A stretch of 64,000 nt of DNA from NCBI GenBank assembly GCA_902572345.1, contig CACGEW010000002.1, positions 1-64,000 on the forward strand. The letters run 5' to 3'. Positions 36,692-46,506 of the stretch are shown one piece after another (position 1 is the stretch's first letter; each line of letters opens with the position of its first letter). The translations under genes were made by a program, and so were the position numbers. This stretch comes from an uncultured Pelagibacteraceae bacterium. GTDB lineage: Bacteria; Pseudomonadota; Alphaproteobacteria; Pelagibacterales; Pelagibacteraceae. A model generated the notes under the pieces. The model was not told the DNA's origin and searched no databases. It worked only from the letters and a program-made list of their open reading frames with translations.

Positions 36692-37954
36692 ATGCTTGAT
36701 ATAAGTTTCAACTTTATAAAAAAAATTAAAAGAAACTTATTTCCTTTTTATAAAAATAAAGAATTGAAATTTGTTTTTAATAAAATCCAGGAAGGTTTTC
36801 CAGCAGAAATTATTACAGCCAGATTTGTTGGAGGGTGTGTAAGAAAATATCTATCTAATGAAAAAATTGATGATATTGATATAGCAACAATATTAAACAC
36901 AGATCAGATTAAAGAAAAATTTAAAAATACAAATTTCAAAGTTGTTGAAACTGGAATTAAACATGGAACAGTAACCCTTGTGTCAAAAAAATTTAAATTA
37001 GAGTTAACAACCTTAAGAAAAGATATCGAAACAGACGGAAGACACGCCGAAGTAGAATACATTCATGATTGGCAACTCGACTCTGAAAGAAGAGATTTCA
37101 CCATTAATGCCATATATATGGATATTAAGGGGAAAATACTAGATCCTCAAATGGGTACAGTTGATTTAAAAAATAATAATGTGAAGTTTATTGGCGATCC
37201 TCAAAAAAGAATTGAAGAGGATTACTTAAGAATTATCAGATTTATTCGTTTCAAAATAATGTATAACGGTAAAGTTGAACCAACTACTGAAAATGCAATT
37301 AAACAAAATTTAAACGGGATTAAAAAAATTTCAAAAGAAAGGATTTTGATTGAATTGTTCAAAATCCTGGATTTAAAAAATTTTATTCATTTGAACGAAA
37401 GCGCATATCTAAGAGAATTTTTTACTCTTATTTTTCCAGAATTTTGTAATTTAAAACGTTTAGAAAGATTATCAAAAATCTGCAATTATTCACAAATTAG
37501 CAGAGAGCTCTTACTGGGTGCATTACTTATCGACGAAAAAAGCAGTCACGAGTACTTTGTGCATAAGTATAATGTATCAAACGACATAAAAGACAATCTA
37601 AATTTATTGGCTAAAAATTTAGAACTTTTAAGAGAAGATAATAATTTCTTAATTAAAGACCTAGAGAAGAACATTTATCTATATGGCAAGAATCACTTGA
37701 TAAATTTAAATATTTTAAACTTTGTATTAAATACTAAAATAAAATTTAAAAATTTTTCTGAAACTTTAAACAAAATACTAAAATCTAAAAATCACCGCTT
37801 TAATATAAATGGCAAATATTTAATTGAGAACGGAATGCAGCCAGGTGCATTAATGGGTAAAGTTTTGAAAGAAATTGAAGAGGATTGGATAAAAAATAAT
37901 TTTAAAATTAATAAAGAACGAATTAAAGAAATTATTAAATTTCACACAAATTAA
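36692..37954 (+). CDS. cca: CCA tRNA nucleotidyltransferase / poly(A) polymerase family
   Basis: The 420-residue class II nucleotidyltransferase has ARFVGGCVRKYL (about 46-57), the catalytic DDIDIA Asp pair, and the family motifs TLRKD, RRDFTINAIYMD and RIEEDYLRIIRFIRF. Alphaproteobacteria usually have one such enzyme, which repairs or adds the CCA end of tRNAs. The neighbouring tRNA-Gln already encodes its CCA. Poly(A) polymerase activity cannot be excluded from sequence. The stop overlaps that of greA by 4 nt. Confidence 0.92.
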   Translation: MLDISFNFIKKIKRNLFPFYKNKELKFVFNKIQEGFPAEIITARFVGGCVRKYLSNEKIDDIDIATILNTDQIKEKFKNTNFKVVETGIKHGTVTLVSKKFKLELTTLRKDIETDGRHAEVEYIHDWQLDSERRDFTINAIYMDIKGKILDPQMGTVDLKNNNVKFIGDPQKRIEEDYLRIIRFIRFKIMYNGKVEPTTENAIKQNLNGIKKISKERILIELFKILDLKNFIHLNESAYLREFFTLIFPEFCNLKRLERLSKICNYSQISRELLLGALLIDEKSSHEYFVHKYNVSNDIKDNLNLLAKNLELLREDNNFLIKDLEKNIYLYGKNHLINLNILNFVLNTKIKFKNFSETLNKILKSKNHRFNINGKYLIENGMQPGALMGKVLKEIEEDWIKNNFKINKERIKEIIKFHTN

Positions 37955-38439
37955 ATATATTTTACCTCCAGCAATTCAAAATTTTTTTCTCCTGAGGGTG
38001 TATTTACAATTACCATCTCACCTATATTTTTACCGATTAAAGCTTTTCCTATCGGACTTTTAAAAAAAATTAAATTTTTTTTAATATCTGCTTCGTCTTG
38101 CCCAACTAATTTATAAGTAATTTTTTTTTCAGTATCTAGGTCTTTTAGATCTACTGTTGCACCAAAGATTACTTTTCCATCATTTTCAATCTTAGTAACA
38201 TCAATTACATTAGCGCGTGCAATTAAATCGTTGATAGCAATTACTCTACTTTCGATTAAAGCTTGTTGTTCTTTTGCAGCATGATATTCAGCATTCTCTT
38301 TTAAATCTCCGTGAGATCTAGCTTCAGCTATAGCTTCGACAACTTTTGGCCTCTGAACATTTTTTAAATCCTCTAATTCTGATTTTAAATTTTGAAGACC
38401 ATTTACTGTTATAGGTTCCTTATCCATAATTATTTCCAT
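37951..38439 (-). CDS. greA: Transcription elongation factor GreA
   Basis: GreA stimulates RNA cleavage by backtracked RNA polymerase. The 162-residue reading has an N-terminal coiled coil (GLQNLKSELEDLKNVQRPKVVEAIAEARSHGDLKENAEYHAAKEQQ), described here only by its ends: the tip carries the acidic DLKENAEY motif. The C-terminal FKBP-like domain holds SPIGKALIGKNIGE. A second Met at 38427 (MDKEPITVNGLQ) matches the usual GreA start better and removes the 10-nt overlap with hemF. Confidence 0.95.
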   Translation of the reverse strand: MEIIMDKEPITVNGLQNLKSELEDLKNVQRPKVVEAIAEARSHGDLKENAEYHAAKEQQALIESRVIAINDLIARANVIDVTKIENDGKVIFGATVDLKDLDTEKKITYKLVGQDEADIKKNLIFFKSPIGKALIGKNIGEMVIVNTPSGEKNFELLEVKYI

Positions 38440-39254
38440 TTAGCCTCAGGAGGCAAAGACATCAAAATAGACTCAGTATTTCCTCCAGAATTTAAACCAA
38501 ATTTTGTACCTCTATCAAATAAAAGATTAAACTCTACATATCTCCCACGTTTAAGCAATTGTTTTTCTTTATCTTTTTTTGTGTATTTAAAATTTTTTTT
38601 TCTAGTAATTATTTTATTTGAAATATCTATAAAAGCTAATCCAAGTTCTCTTACAAATTTAAAGTTTTTAATCCAATCTTTAGTTTCATAATCAAAAAAA
38701 ATTCCTCCGATACCTCTAGCTTCTTTCCTGTGAGGTAGATAAAAATATTCATCACACCACTTTTTATATTTTTTATAATTTTTTTTATTTTGTAAGCAAA
38801 TTTTTTTTAGACAATTATGAACAATGAGACTTTCTTTTTTGTCCTCGTGACTAGGCGTCACATCCATACCACCTCCAAACCATTCTTTAGATGTAACAAT
38901 AAATCTAGTATTGAAATGAATCGCAGGGATCTTGGGATTTTTCATGTGAGCAACTACAGAAACACCTGAAGCCCAATACTTACCTTTTTTTTCAGCACCA
39001 AGTATATTAGATCTGAATTTTTTGGGAAATATACCTGAGACGGTTGATTTGTTTACACCAACTTTATCAAAAATTTTTCCATTAGTTAACAAGTAAGAAA
39101 TTCCACCACCTTCATTGATATTTTTTTTATACCAATTTTTTTTAGAAAATTTTAATTTGTTGTTTTCCAAGATTTGAAATGATTTACATATCTGAGTTTG
39201 AAGGTACGAGAACCAACTATCGGTCATTTTTTTCTTATAATCAGATGAAGGCAT
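38430..39254 (-). CDS. hemF: Oxygen-dependent coproporphyrinogen III oxidase
   Basis: HemF converts coproporphyrinogen III to protoporphyrinogen IX with O2. The 274-residue protein shows GGGISYLLTNGKIFDKVGVN, SGVSVVAHMKNPKIPAIHFN and WFGGGMDVTPSHEDKK, with EARGIGGIFFDYE and GRYVEFNLLFDRGTKFGL later, all HemF signatures. The product supplies heme for the oxidase and the bc1 complex. Use of the aerobic enzyme agrees with an obligate or mainly aerobic life. Confidence 0.96.
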   Translation of the reverse strand: MPSSDYKKKMTDSWFSYLQTQICKSFQILENNKLKFSKKNWYKKNINEGGGISYLLTNGKIFDKVGVNKSTVSGIFPKKFRSNILGAEKKGKYWASGVSVVAHMKNPKIPAIHFNTRFIVTSKEWFGGGMDVTPSHEDKKESLIVHNCLKKICLQNKKNYKKYKKWCDEYFYLPHRKEARGIGGIFFDYETKDWIKNFKFVRELGLAFIDISNKIITRKKNFKYTKKDKEKQLLKRGRYVEFNLLFDRGTKFGLNSGGNTESILMSLPPEAKWK

Positions 39255-39703
39255 TATTTTAATAAGTTGTTTTGTCTAAGAGCTTCAGCAGAAATAATAG
39301 CCACACTCATTGCAACATTAAGGGATCTTGTTTTTTTATCCATGGGAACTTTAACTTTATTTTTAATTGTTTTATGAAGTCTTTCTGGAACACCAGCACT
39401 CTCTCTTCCAAATAATAGAATATCATCCTTTTTAAAATTAAATCTATGATAGTTTTTTTTAGCTTTAGTTGTCATAAGAATGATTCTTTTTTTTTTATTT
39501 TTGATTAAAAATTTATCATAATCCTCATATCTAAAAATCTTACTAAATCCTAAATAATCCATCACAACTCTTTTAAACCGTGGATCATGTAAATTAAAAC
39601 CACAGGGCTCAATAATATGGATTTTTAGACTTAAACAAGCACCCAATCTTATTATCGCAGCTGTATTTTGAGGTATATCGGGTTTATAGAGAGCTATGTG
39701 CAT
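39254..39703 (-). CDS. trmL: tRNA (cytidine(34)-2'-O)-methyltransferase
   Basis: TrmL methylates the wobble base of tRNA-Leu isoacceptors. The 149-residue SPOUT protein has PDIPQNTAAIIRLGACL (substrate loop), LLFGRESAGVPE and RSLNVAMSVAIISAEALRQ forming the trefoil knot. Length is normal for this minimal single-domain family. It overlaps hemF by 1 nt and diverges from petA across 89 nt. Confidence 0.93.
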   Translation of the reverse strand: MHIALYKPDIPQNTAAIIRLGACLSLKIHIIEPCGFNLHDPRFKRVVMDYLGFSKIFRYEDYDKFLIKNKKKRIILMTTKAKKNYHRFNFKKDDILLFGRESAGVPERLHKTIKNKVKVPMDKKTRSLNVAMSVAIISAEALRQNNLLK

Positions 39704-39792
39704 TATTATTGCTTAATTTATGTGTCATTCTGACCCTAGAGTATTTAAAAACATAGTTTAAATAAATATATACATTATAAACACAAAAACTA
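39704..39792. promoter_or_regulatory. Divergent spacer between trmL and petABC
   Basis: At 89 nt this is one of the longest non-coding stretches in the window and must hold the petABC promoter. It contains a short inverted repeat GTCA-TTC-TGAC (39724-39734) and A/T-rich TATACA and TTATAA runs near 39769-39780. I could not pair a convincing -35 with a -10, so no promoter is called. Confidence 0.35.
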
Positions 39793-40314
39793 ATGAGCAA
39801 GGAAGAAAAAAAAGTAAATCGAAGAGATTTTTTATTTACAGCTAGTTATACTATCGGAGCGGTGGGGCTTGGAGCAGTTGTTTGGCCTTTAGTCCATCAG
39901 ATGAATCCCGATAAAGCTCAACAAGCTTTAGCAACAACTGAGGTTGATGTAAGCCAGGTTGAACCAGGAAATTCTATAACTGTATTGTGGAGAGGGAAGC
40001 CAGTATTTTTAAAAAGAAGAACACAAGAGGAGATAGCTGAAGCAAGAGCGGTTAGCATGTCTGACTTACCCGACCCACAAAAAGATGAAGATAGAGTAAA
40101 AGATGGAAAAGATGAATGGTTAGTGATGCTGGGGGTTTGCACTCACTTAGGTTGCGTGCCATTAAAAGATAAGGGTGATTATAATGGATGGTTTTGCCCT
40201 TGTCATGGATCACATTACGATGTATCTGGAAGAATTAGAAAAGGACCTGCGCCAACAAATATGGAAGTTCCAAAGTATGAATTTGTAGATAACAACACGA
40301 TTAAAATAGGATAA
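39793..40314 (+). CDS. petA: Ubiquinol-cytochrome c reductase Rieske iron-sulfur subunit
   Basis: The 173-residue protein has a Tat-type N-terminus ([21 protein letters not shown]) that also serves as its membrane anchor. The Rieske domain follows, with CTHLGC near residues 116-121 and CPCHGSHYD near 136, which bind the 2Fe-2S cluster and form the disulfide. It passes electrons from ubiquinol to cytochrome c1. Gene order petA-petB-petC is standard. Confidence 0.97.
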   Translation: MSKEEKKVNRRDFLFTASYTIGAVGLGAVVWPLVHQMNPDKAQQALATTEVDVSQVEPGNSITVLWRGKPVFLKRRTQEEIAEARAVSMSDLPDPQKDEDRVKDGKDEWLVMLGVCTHLGCVPLKDKGDYNGWFCPCHGSHYDVSGRIRKGPAPTNMEVPKYEFVDNNTIKIG

Positions 40315-40319
40315 ATTTT

Positions 40320-41579
40320 ATGAGCGATCACGATTACACACCGAAGTCTAAAGCAGGAAAATGGTTTAACGATCGACTTCCACTTTTAACTTTAGGTGCT
40401 CACCTTACAGATTATCCAACGCCAAAAAATTTGAATTATTGGTGGACTTTCGGTGGTATTTTGACTTTCTGCTTATTAACTCAAATAATTACAGGAATAG
40501 TCTTAGCTATGCATTATGTGGCTCACGCTGATTTAGCTTTTGCTAGCGTTGAACATATCATGAGAGATGTAAACTATGGTTGGTTAATCAGATACATTCA
40601 TAGTAATGGAGCCTCCATGTTCTTTCTTGCAGTTTACATTCATATTTTTAGATCTTTATTTTATGGATCATATAAGTCACCAAGAGAAGTAATATGGATT
40701 ATAGGTCTCTTAATTTATCTTTTAATGATGGCTGCTGCTTTTATGGGTTATGTTTTACCTTGGGGACAGATGAGTTTTTGGGGAGCAACAGTGATTACTA
40801 ATTTGTTTAGCGCAATACCTCTTGTAGGAGAAAGTATAACAACTTGGTTATGGGGAGCATATTCAGTTGATAACCCAACTTTAAATAGATTTTTCAGTCT
40901 TCATTATCTTATACCGTTTTTAATTTTAGGTTTAGTCGTTTTACATATTTGGGCATTACATGTTCCTGGAAACAATAATCCAGTAGGAATAGATATTAAA
41001 AAACCATCTAAAGATACAGTTCCGTTCCACCCATATATTACTATCAAAGATACATTCGCTTTATTAATGTTCATGATTGTTTTTGCGGGGTTTGTATTCT
41101 TTTCACCAAATGTTTTAGGTCATTCAGATAATTATATACCTGCAAATCCACTTGTTACACCAGCTCACATTGTACCAGAGTGGTATTTATTGCCTTTCTA
41201 TGCAATTTTAAGATCTGTTCCAGACAAATTGGGTGGTGTGATTTTAATGTTTGGAGCAATTTTCATTTTGTTTGTTTTACCATGGTTGGATACATCTAAA
41301 GTCAGATCAGCAGTATTCAGACCAATCTACAGACAATTTTATTGGATTTTTGTTTTAGACGTATTAATGCTAGGTTATATGGGGGCAATGCCCGCAGAAG
41401 GTATATATTTAGTTTTAGCTAGAGTAGGAACTATTTACTATTTTGCTCATTTTATAATTGTAATGCCTGTGGTCGGATTATTAGAAAAAACAGATCCAAT
41501 TCCTATGAGTATCTCAGAGCCAGTACTTACTGGTGGCGCAGATCCAGCACTCGCTAGGAAGGATAATGAAAAGATTTAA
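40320..41579 (+). CDS. petB: Cytochrome b of the bc1 complex
   Basis: The 419-residue protein has eight membrane helices. Heme-ligating His pairs lie in the second and fourth helices ([42 protein letters not shown]). The [14 protein letters not shown] motif marks the Qo site, and [18 protein letters not shown] is also diagnostic. It is fused in the bc1 manner, not split as in b6f. It overlaps petC by 14 nt. Confidence 0.98.
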   Translation: MSDHDYTPKSKAGKWFNDRLPLLTLGAHLTDYPTPKNLNYWWTFGGILTFCLLTQIITGIVLAMHYVAHADLAFASVEHIMRDVNYGWLIRYIHSNGASMFFLAVYIHIFRSLFYGSYKSPREVIWIIGLLIYLLMMAAAFMGYVLPWGQMSFWGATVITNLFSAIPLVGESITTWLWGAYSVDNPTLNRFFSLHYLIPFLILGLVVLHIWALHVPGNNNPVGIDIKKPSKDTVPFHPYITIKDTFALLMFMIVFAGFVFFSPNVLGHSDNYIPANPLVTPAHIVPEWYLLPFYAILRSVPDKLGGVILMFGAIFILFVLPWLDTSKVRSAVFRPIYRQFYWIFVLDVLMLGYMGAMPAEGIYLVLARVGTIYYFAHFIIVMPVVGLLEKTDPIPMSISEPVLTGGADPALARKDNEKI

Positions 41580-42354
41580 TATAAAAAGTCTTTTATTTAT
41601 CATCACTTTTTTATTAGCTTCTTCAGCTAAACTACATAGCGCTGGAGAATCAACCGAGCCTTTAAAAGTTGATTGGAGCTTTAAAGGAGTTACTGGTAAA
41701 TTCGACAGAGCTTCACTTCAAAGAGGTTTTCAGGTTTACAAAGAAGTTTGCTCCTCATGCCATTCGATGCAATATCTAAGTTATAGAAATCTTGGCGAGC
41801 CAGGTGGTCCTGAGTTTTCAGAACAAGAAGTAAAAGCAATTGCAGCAAGTGTAGAAATTACTGATGGTCCAGATGACCAAGGTGAAATGTTTACAAGACC
41901 AGGGAGACCTGCAGACAAATTTAAAAATCCATATCCAAATGTTAAAGCTTCTATTGCTGCAAACGGTGGAGCTTATCCACCTGATATGTCGGTATTAGTA
42001 AAGGCAAGACCAGGGGGTTCTAACTATATTTATTCTGTATTAGTAGGATACGAAGATCCACCGGCGGGCGTAACATTAGATGATGGTGTTTATTACAATA
42101 AATATATGATCGGTAATAAGATCAAAATGTCATCACCTTTAAGTGATGATATTGTTGAGTATTCAGATGGAACACAAGCTACAGTAGACCAAATGGCCAA
42201 AGACGTTACAACATTTTTATCTTGGGCTGCTGAACCCGAATTAGAGGAAAGACACAGAACAGGTGTAAAAGTAATTATCTACTTAATTCTTTTAACCACT
42301 TTAGTTTATTTAAGTATGAAGAAAATCTGGTCACGGGTTGACACGGAAGTATAA
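41566..42354 (+). CDS. petC: Cytochrome c1 of the bc1 complex
   Basis: From the ATG at 41566 the protein has 262 residues. It begins with a Sec signal ([26 protein letters not shown], given by its features: basic start, hydrophobic core), then the heme-attachment CSSCH in [16 protein letters not shown]. The C-terminal anchor is [20 protein letters not shown]. The distal ligand Met probably lies in [14 protein letters not shown] or nearby. Starting further upstream at 41533 would only add residues ahead of the signal peptide. Its end overlaps ychF by 24 nt. Confidence 0.95.
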   Translation: MKRFNIKSLLFIITFLLASSAKLHSAGESTEPLKVDWSFKGVTGKFDRASLQRGFQVYKEVCSSCHSMQYLSYRNLGEPGGPEFSEQEVKAIAASVEITDGPDDQGEMFTRPGRPADKFKNPYPNVKASIAANGGAYPPDMSVLVKARPGGSNYIYSVLVGYEDPPAGVTLDDGVYYNKYMIGNKIKMSSPLSDDIVEYSDGTQATVDQMAKDVTTFLSWAAEPELEERHRTGVKVIIYLILLTTLVYLSMKKIWSRVDTEV

Positions 42355-43401
42355 AACGTCCCCATCTTTTATAATATAATCTTTGCCTTCAATTCTAAGT
42401 TTTCCATTTTCTTTACATTTCTCTGCGCTGCCAAACCTAATAAAATCCTCACATGTTATGGCTTCTGCTCGAATAAAATTTTTTTCAAAATCAGTATGAA
42501 TTACACTTGCAGCTTTTGGTGCCAGAGTATTTTTTTCAACTGTCCAAGCTCTACTTTCCTCAGGTCCAGAAGTAAAAAATGTATCAAGATTCAAAAGATC
42601 ATATCCCTCTTTAATCAACTGGTTTAGACCAGTTTTATTAAGACCTATCTCTTTCATGAAAGTCTCTCTTTCATTATTGTCTAACCCCATGATCTGATCT
42701 TCGATATCGGCGCAGATAGTTACAATTTTCTCATTAGAATATTTTCTTTTTACTTCCTCGGTAAAAGTATTACCTGTTGCTAAACTTTCTTCATCAACAT
42801 TACAAACTATAATTTTAGGTTTTATACTTAACAAACCTAACGTAGATAAAAATTTTTTCTCAAATTCATCATTAATAGATATCTCATTTCCTGCATTTAA
42901 TAATTTTAATTTTTCCTCAAGTATCCTTATTTCTTTTTCTTGAAGTAATTTTTTTTTACCTTTTTCAAGTTTTTTTTGAACAATATCTAGATCAGATAAT
43001 ATTATTTCTGTTTTAATTGTTTCTAGGTCTTCTGCTGGATTAATAATAGAATTAACGTGGGTAATTTTATCAGACTCAAAACATCTTACTAAGTGAATAA
43101 TGGCATCTACCTCTCTTATATGCGAAAGAAACTTATTGCCTAAACCCTCACCCTTTGAGGCACCTTTAACTAATCCTGCAATATCCACAAAAGTTATGTT
43201 TGTGTAAATTTTTTTTTTAGAGTTTGATAGTTTCGTTAATTTATCTAATCTTTCATCAACAACGTCAACTATCCCAATATTTGGATCGATTGTACAAAAA
43301 GGAAAGTTAGCAGCTTCTGCATTTTTTGATGCGGTTAGCGCGTTAAATAAAGTGGACTTCCCAACATTTGGAAGGCCAACTATTCCACATTTAAATCCCA
43401 T
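42331..43401 (-). CDS. ychF: Ribosome-associated ATPase YchF
   Basis: YchF is an Obg-family P-loop protein that prefers ATP. The 356-residue protein has [15 protein letters not shown] (residues 8-22), [18 protein letters not shown] and the non-standard specificity motif NVDE in place of NKxD, which explains ATP use. The C-terminal TGS domain ends in [12 protein letters not shown]. It lies in the conserved prs-rplY-pth-ychF order and overlaps pth by 11 nt. Confidence 0.96.
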   Translation of the reverse strand: MGFKCGIVGLPNVGKSTLFNALTASKNAEAANFPFCTIDPNIGIVDVVDERLDKLTKLSNSKKKIYTNITFVDIAGLVKGASKGEGLGNKFLSHIREVDAIIHLVRCFESDKITHVNSIINPAEDLETIKTEIILSDLDIVQKKLEKGKKKLLQEKEIRILEEKLKLLNAGNEISINDEFEKKFLSTLGLLSIKPKIIVCNVDEESLATGNTFTEEVKRKYSNEKIVTICADIEDQIMGLDNNERETFMKEIGLNKTGLNQLIKEGYDLLNLDTFFTSGPEESRAWTVEKNTLAPKAASVIHTDFEKNFIRAEAITCEDFIRFGSAEKCKENGKLRIEGKDYIIKDGDVLYFRVNP

Positions 43402-43963
43402 TAAGGTCTTGATTAACTTTGCTTGAAAAAAGGTCTATTTTTTTTTCAATTAGTGTAGGTAATTGTTTTACGATATTATCAGTTATCTCGTTTATTTTCT
43501 CTTCTTCATCTTCTTTAAAATCTTCTAAAACGTGATTATTAACTTTTTTCTTTTGTTTTGGGTGTCCTATACCTATTCGAACTCTGGAGTAATCTTTACC
43601 AATAAACTTGTCAATTGACTCAATCCCATTGTGTCCTGCACTGCTTCCTCCAAATTTTGCTTTTATTTTTCCAAAATCAATATCCATATCATCGTGAAAA
43701 ACAAAAACATCTTTCGCATCGATTTTAAAGTAATCAATTAACTCTTTAATTGCTGTTCCAGAGTTATTCATAAAAGTTAATGGTTTAATAGCATAAATTT
43801 TCTTTTCATCTATATTTCCTGTAGTAAGCAAGCCTTTAAACTTTGGTTTTTGTTTTGAAAGTTTAAAGTGTGCGTTAATAGCATCAATTATTTTAAAACC
43901 AATGTTGTGTCTTGTATTAGTATAGTTGGATCCGGGATTTCCTAATCCGACAAGTAAAAGCAT
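43391..43963 (-). CDS. pth: Peptidyl-tRNA hydrolase
   Basis: Pth frees tRNA from dropped-off peptidyl-tRNA. The 190-residue protein has GLGNPGSNYTNTRHNIGF with the catalytic His near residue 19, a conserved Asn in LTFMNNSG, and the Asp in FHDDMDIDFGKIKAKFGGSSAGHNG. Normal length for the bacterial enzyme. It lies between rplY and ychF, the usual proteobacterial neighbourhood. Confidence 0.96.
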   Translation of the reverse strand: MLLLVGLGNPGSNYTNTRHNIGFKIIDAINAHFKLSKQKPKFKGLLTTGNIDEKKIYAIKPLTFMNNSGTAIKELIDYFKIDAKDVFVFHDDMDIDFGKIKAKFGGSSAGHNGIESIDKFIGKDYSRVRIGIGHPKQKKKVNNHVLEDFKEDEEEKINEITDNIVKQLPTLIEKKIDLFSSKVNQDLNGI

Positions 43964-43968
43964 ATTAA

Positions 43969-44721
43969 TTATTTCTTTTCAGCAGGTTTCTTTTCAGCAG
44001 GTTTCTTTTCGTCAGGTTTTTTATCAGTACCTTCTTTAGATTTTTCATCATTTTTAGAAGCGTCTCCATCTTTAGCTGCTGCTTCCGCACCTTCTGCGGG
44101 AGTTTCACCTTCTGCACCTTCTGCGGCGGCATCTCCCTCTGCAGGTTTTTCAGGTTCTTTCATAACAGTCGGAGAAGCGACTGTTGCTATTACGAAGTCA
44201 CGATCTGTAATAGTTGGCAAAACATTTTCAGATAATTTTACAGATGAGATCTTGATACTTGTACCAATATCAGTTCCGGTTAAATCTATCACTATTTCGT
44301 CTGGTATTTTTTCTGCTGGACATCTAAGTTCAATTTTTCTTCTAACAATGTTTAATACTCCACCTCTTTTTAATCCAGGGGAGTCAGGATGATTAATAAA
44401 TTTTACAGGTATTTCCAAAATAATTTTTTTTCCTGCGACTATTCTCATAAAATCAATATGAATAGGTTCTTCAGACACCACATTGAACGCCACATCTCTT
44501 GGAATAACTTTTTCTTTTTTTCCATCTATATCTAATTCTAAAACTTTTGATAAGAAAGTATCTGAATTAATCAAATTCTTAATTTCTTTTTTTTGTATTG
44601 AAATATTGAGGTTAGCGTCATTGCCACCATACAAAATTGCAGGTATTAAACCTTCTGATCTTAATCTATTATTAGATCCAGAAGAGGTATTCTCTCTTTT
44701 TATCGCCTTTAAATTACTCAT
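43969..44721 (-). CDS. rplY: 50S ribosomal protein L25/CTC with charged C-terminal tail
   Basis: The 250-residue protein is the long (CTC) form of L25, which binds 5S rRNA. The N-terminal domain covers roughly residues 1-90 and the beta-rich CTC domain reaches about 185. The last ~65 residues are low-complexity: Glu/Ala/Gly-rich (AEGAEGETPAEGAEAAAK), then Lys/Glu/Pro-rich and ending with repeats of PAEKK. The tail is encoded by locally GC-richer DNA and 15-nt tandem repeats. Such tails vary between species and are likely disordered. Confidence 0.93.
   Translation of the reverse strand: MSNLKAIKRENTSSGSNNRLRSEGLIPAILYGGNDANLNISIQKKEIKNLINSDTFLSKVLELDIDGKKEKVIPRDVAFNVVSEEPIHIDFMRIVAGKKIILEIPVKFINHPDSPGLKRGGVLNIVRRKIELRCPAEKIPDEIVIDLTGTDIGTSIKISSVKLSENVLPTITDRDFVIATVASPTVMKEPEKPAEGDAAAEGAEGETPAEGAEAAAKDGDASKNDEKSKEGTDKKPDEKKPAEKKPAEKK
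43972..44016 (-). repeat. Three tandem 15-nt repeats at the rplY 3' end
   Basis: The + strand unit TTTCTTTTCAGCAGG occurs at 43972-43986 and 43987-44001, with a third copy differing at two positions at 44002-44016. In frame it encodes the repeated KKPAE-type pentapeptide of the L25 tail. Copy number could vary between strains by slippage. Confidence 0.85.
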
Positions 44722-44738
44722 AATTTATTTGAAGGGGG

Positions 44739-44767
44739 TATATAACCTAAGATTAATATCAAAACAA
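44739..44767 (-). promoter_or_regulatory. Candidate promoter of the rplY-pth-ychF operon
   Basis: On the minus strand TTGTTT (44767-44762) and TATATA (44744-44739) are 17 nt apart, in the 49-nt gap between prs and rplY. The predicted start would lie about 10 nt before the rplY ATG. Spacing is ideal and both boxes are close to consensus, but A/T-rich DNA produces such matches by chance. Confidence 0.45.
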
Positions 44768-44770
44768 GGG

Positions 44771-45703
44771 TTAATTAAATAAATCAGATACAGAATTTGA
44801 ATTAGCTATTCTTTTTATAGCCTCTGACATTAATGATGCGATAGATAAGACCTCGATTTTATTGTTATTTTTAATTTTGTTTGAATTATCAATAGAGTCA
44901 GTAATTATTAGTTTTTTTATTTTTGAACTTTTAATTTTTTTAGCTGCTTCACCACTAAGCACTGCATGGGTAATGAATACGAAAACTTCTTTAGCCCCCT
45001 TTTTCTTTAGCGCATCAACTGCATTAACTATTGTGCCACCACTATCAATTATGTCATCAACTATAATACAGGTTTTATTTTCCACATCTCCAATTATATT
45101 CATTACTTGAGATTTACCGGGTGCTGGCCTTCTTTTATCTATTATAGCAAGATCAGCTTTTAATCTAGTAGCTAGAGCTCTTGTTCTAGCTACACCACCC
45201 ATATCAGGCGAAACACAAATTAATCTTTTAGAACTAATTTTCCTTTTTATAAATTTTGAAAATAATGGTGTCGTAAAAAGATTATCTACCGGCATATCAA
45301 AAAAACCTTGAATCTGTCCTGCATGTAAGTCGACAGTAACAATTCTATTGGCGCCAGCGTTAGTCAGCAAATTAGCAACAACTTTTGCAGATATAGAAGT
45401 TCTCGGAGCGACTTTCCTATCTTGCCTTGCATATCCAAAATATGGAATTACAGCTGTAATAGTTTTAGCCGAAGATCTTTTTAAAGCATCAATTACCAGT
45501 AACAATTCCATTAAATTATCATTAGCAGGATTAGACGTGGATTGAATTACAAATACACTATTGCCCCTGATATTTTCATTTATTTCAATATAAATTTCGC
45601 CATCGGCAAATCTTCTAATATTGGTATTAATTAGTTTTAATTTTAAATTCTTAGCAATGTTTTTACTGAGTTTTAAATTGCTTGTTCCAGATAAAATTTT
45701 CAT
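44771..45703 (-). CDS. prs: Ribose-phosphate pyrophosphokinase
   Basis: Prs makes PRPP from ribose 5-phosphate and ATP for nucleotide, His and Trp synthesis. The 310-residue protein has FADGEIYIEINENIRG, the flexible loop region YFGYARQDRKVAPRTSISAK, described by its ends, VTVDLHAGQIQGFFDMPVDNL and the PRPP loop CIIVDDIIDSGGTIVNA. It is upstream of rplY as in many bacteria. Length is normal. Confidence 0.97.
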   Translation of the reverse strand: MKILSGTSNLKLSKNIAKNLKLKLINTNIRRFADGEIYIEINENIRGNSVFVIQSTSNPANDNLMELLLVIDALKRSSAKTITAVIPYFGYARQDRKVAPRTSISAKVVANLLTNAGANRIVTVDLHAGQIQGFFDMPVDNLFTTPLFSKFIKRKISSKRLICVSPDMGGVARTRALATRLKADLAIIDKRRPAPGKSQVMNIIGDVENKTCIIVDDIIDSGGTIVNAVDALKKKGAKEVFVFITHAVLSGEAAKKIKSSKIKKLIITDSIDNSNKIKNNNKIEVLSIASLMSEAIKRIANSNSVSDLFN

Positions 45704-45753
45704 GAAATGAGACTATTTATACCTTATTTCTAAATCTTTTCAAATTAATAAAG

Positions 45754-46506
45754 TTAAATTAATTTAACAGCAGATATACACCTGCCATAATCTTTTTGCT
45801 TTAATTTTTGTGATCTTCTATAACTAAAAAAATTACTTTTTTCAGCAAAAGTGTCCTTATCAACGTGATCAACTTTAACATTAAATTTTAAAAGCTTTTC
45901 TGTCACGAACTTTCTTAAATTAAAAAATTTTTTTGTTTTACTCTTATTTGTGAAATAAATTTTATACTTTCTAGATTTTGACACAAACTTTTCGTAGAAT
46001 AAGATATCCACTTCATAACTTTTTTTCCCAATACAAGGGCCAACACTCGCATAGAATTTATTATTAGAATTTAATTTTTTTAACATATTTATTGTGTTTT
46101 CAATTATGCCTGAAAAGGCACCTTTCCATCCAGCATGTATACAGCCTATAATTTTATTTTTAGCATCATAAATAATTATAGGCACACAATCTGCTGTTAA
46201 AACACCAATGGCAACATCTGTCATTTTGGTGATCATAGCATCTGCAATAATTTTTTTTTTGTAATTACCTCTTTTTATTTCAATTACTTTATTACTATGA
46301 GTTTGATGCATTAAAATAAGTTTAGTTTTTTTGACTGCCATTTTTTCTGCAACAAAATTTAAGTTTTTGCTAATATTAGTTTTGTTGTCTTTAGATCCCT
46401 TACCGCAATTTAAACTTTTATAAATCCCTTTCGAAAAACCGTTTTTTCTTGAAAAAAAACAATGTTTTATTTGATTTAGTTTTTTAAATTTTTTTGAGTA
46501 AAACAT
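45754..46506 (-). CDS. pgeF: Purine nucleoside phosphorylase / laccase-domain protein YfiH (PgeF) family
   Basis: The 250-residue protein has the family motifs LMHQTHSNKV, GVLTADCVPIIIYD, GCIHAGWKGAFSGIIENT and ASVGPCIGKKSYEVD. These give the Cys/His zinc site shared by this group. Members act on purine nucleosides and, in E. coli, correct peptidoglycan precursors (PgeF). The gene overlaps the methyltransferase gene by 1 nt in the order lgt-methyltransferase-pgeF that is common in alphaproteobacteria. Confidence 0.92.
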   Translation of the reverse strand: MFYSKKFKKLNQIKHCFFSRKNGFSKGIYKSLNCGKGSKDNKTNISKNLNFVAEKMAVKKTKLILMHQTHSNKVIEIKRGNYKKKIIADAMITKMTDVAIGVLTADCVPIIIYDAKNKIIGCIHAGWKGAFSGIIENTINMLKKLNSNNKFYASVGPCIGKKSYEVDILFYEKFVSKSRKYKIYFTNKSKTKKFFNLRKFVTEKLLKFNVKVDHVDKDTFAEKSNFFSYRRSQKLKQKDYGRCISAVKLI

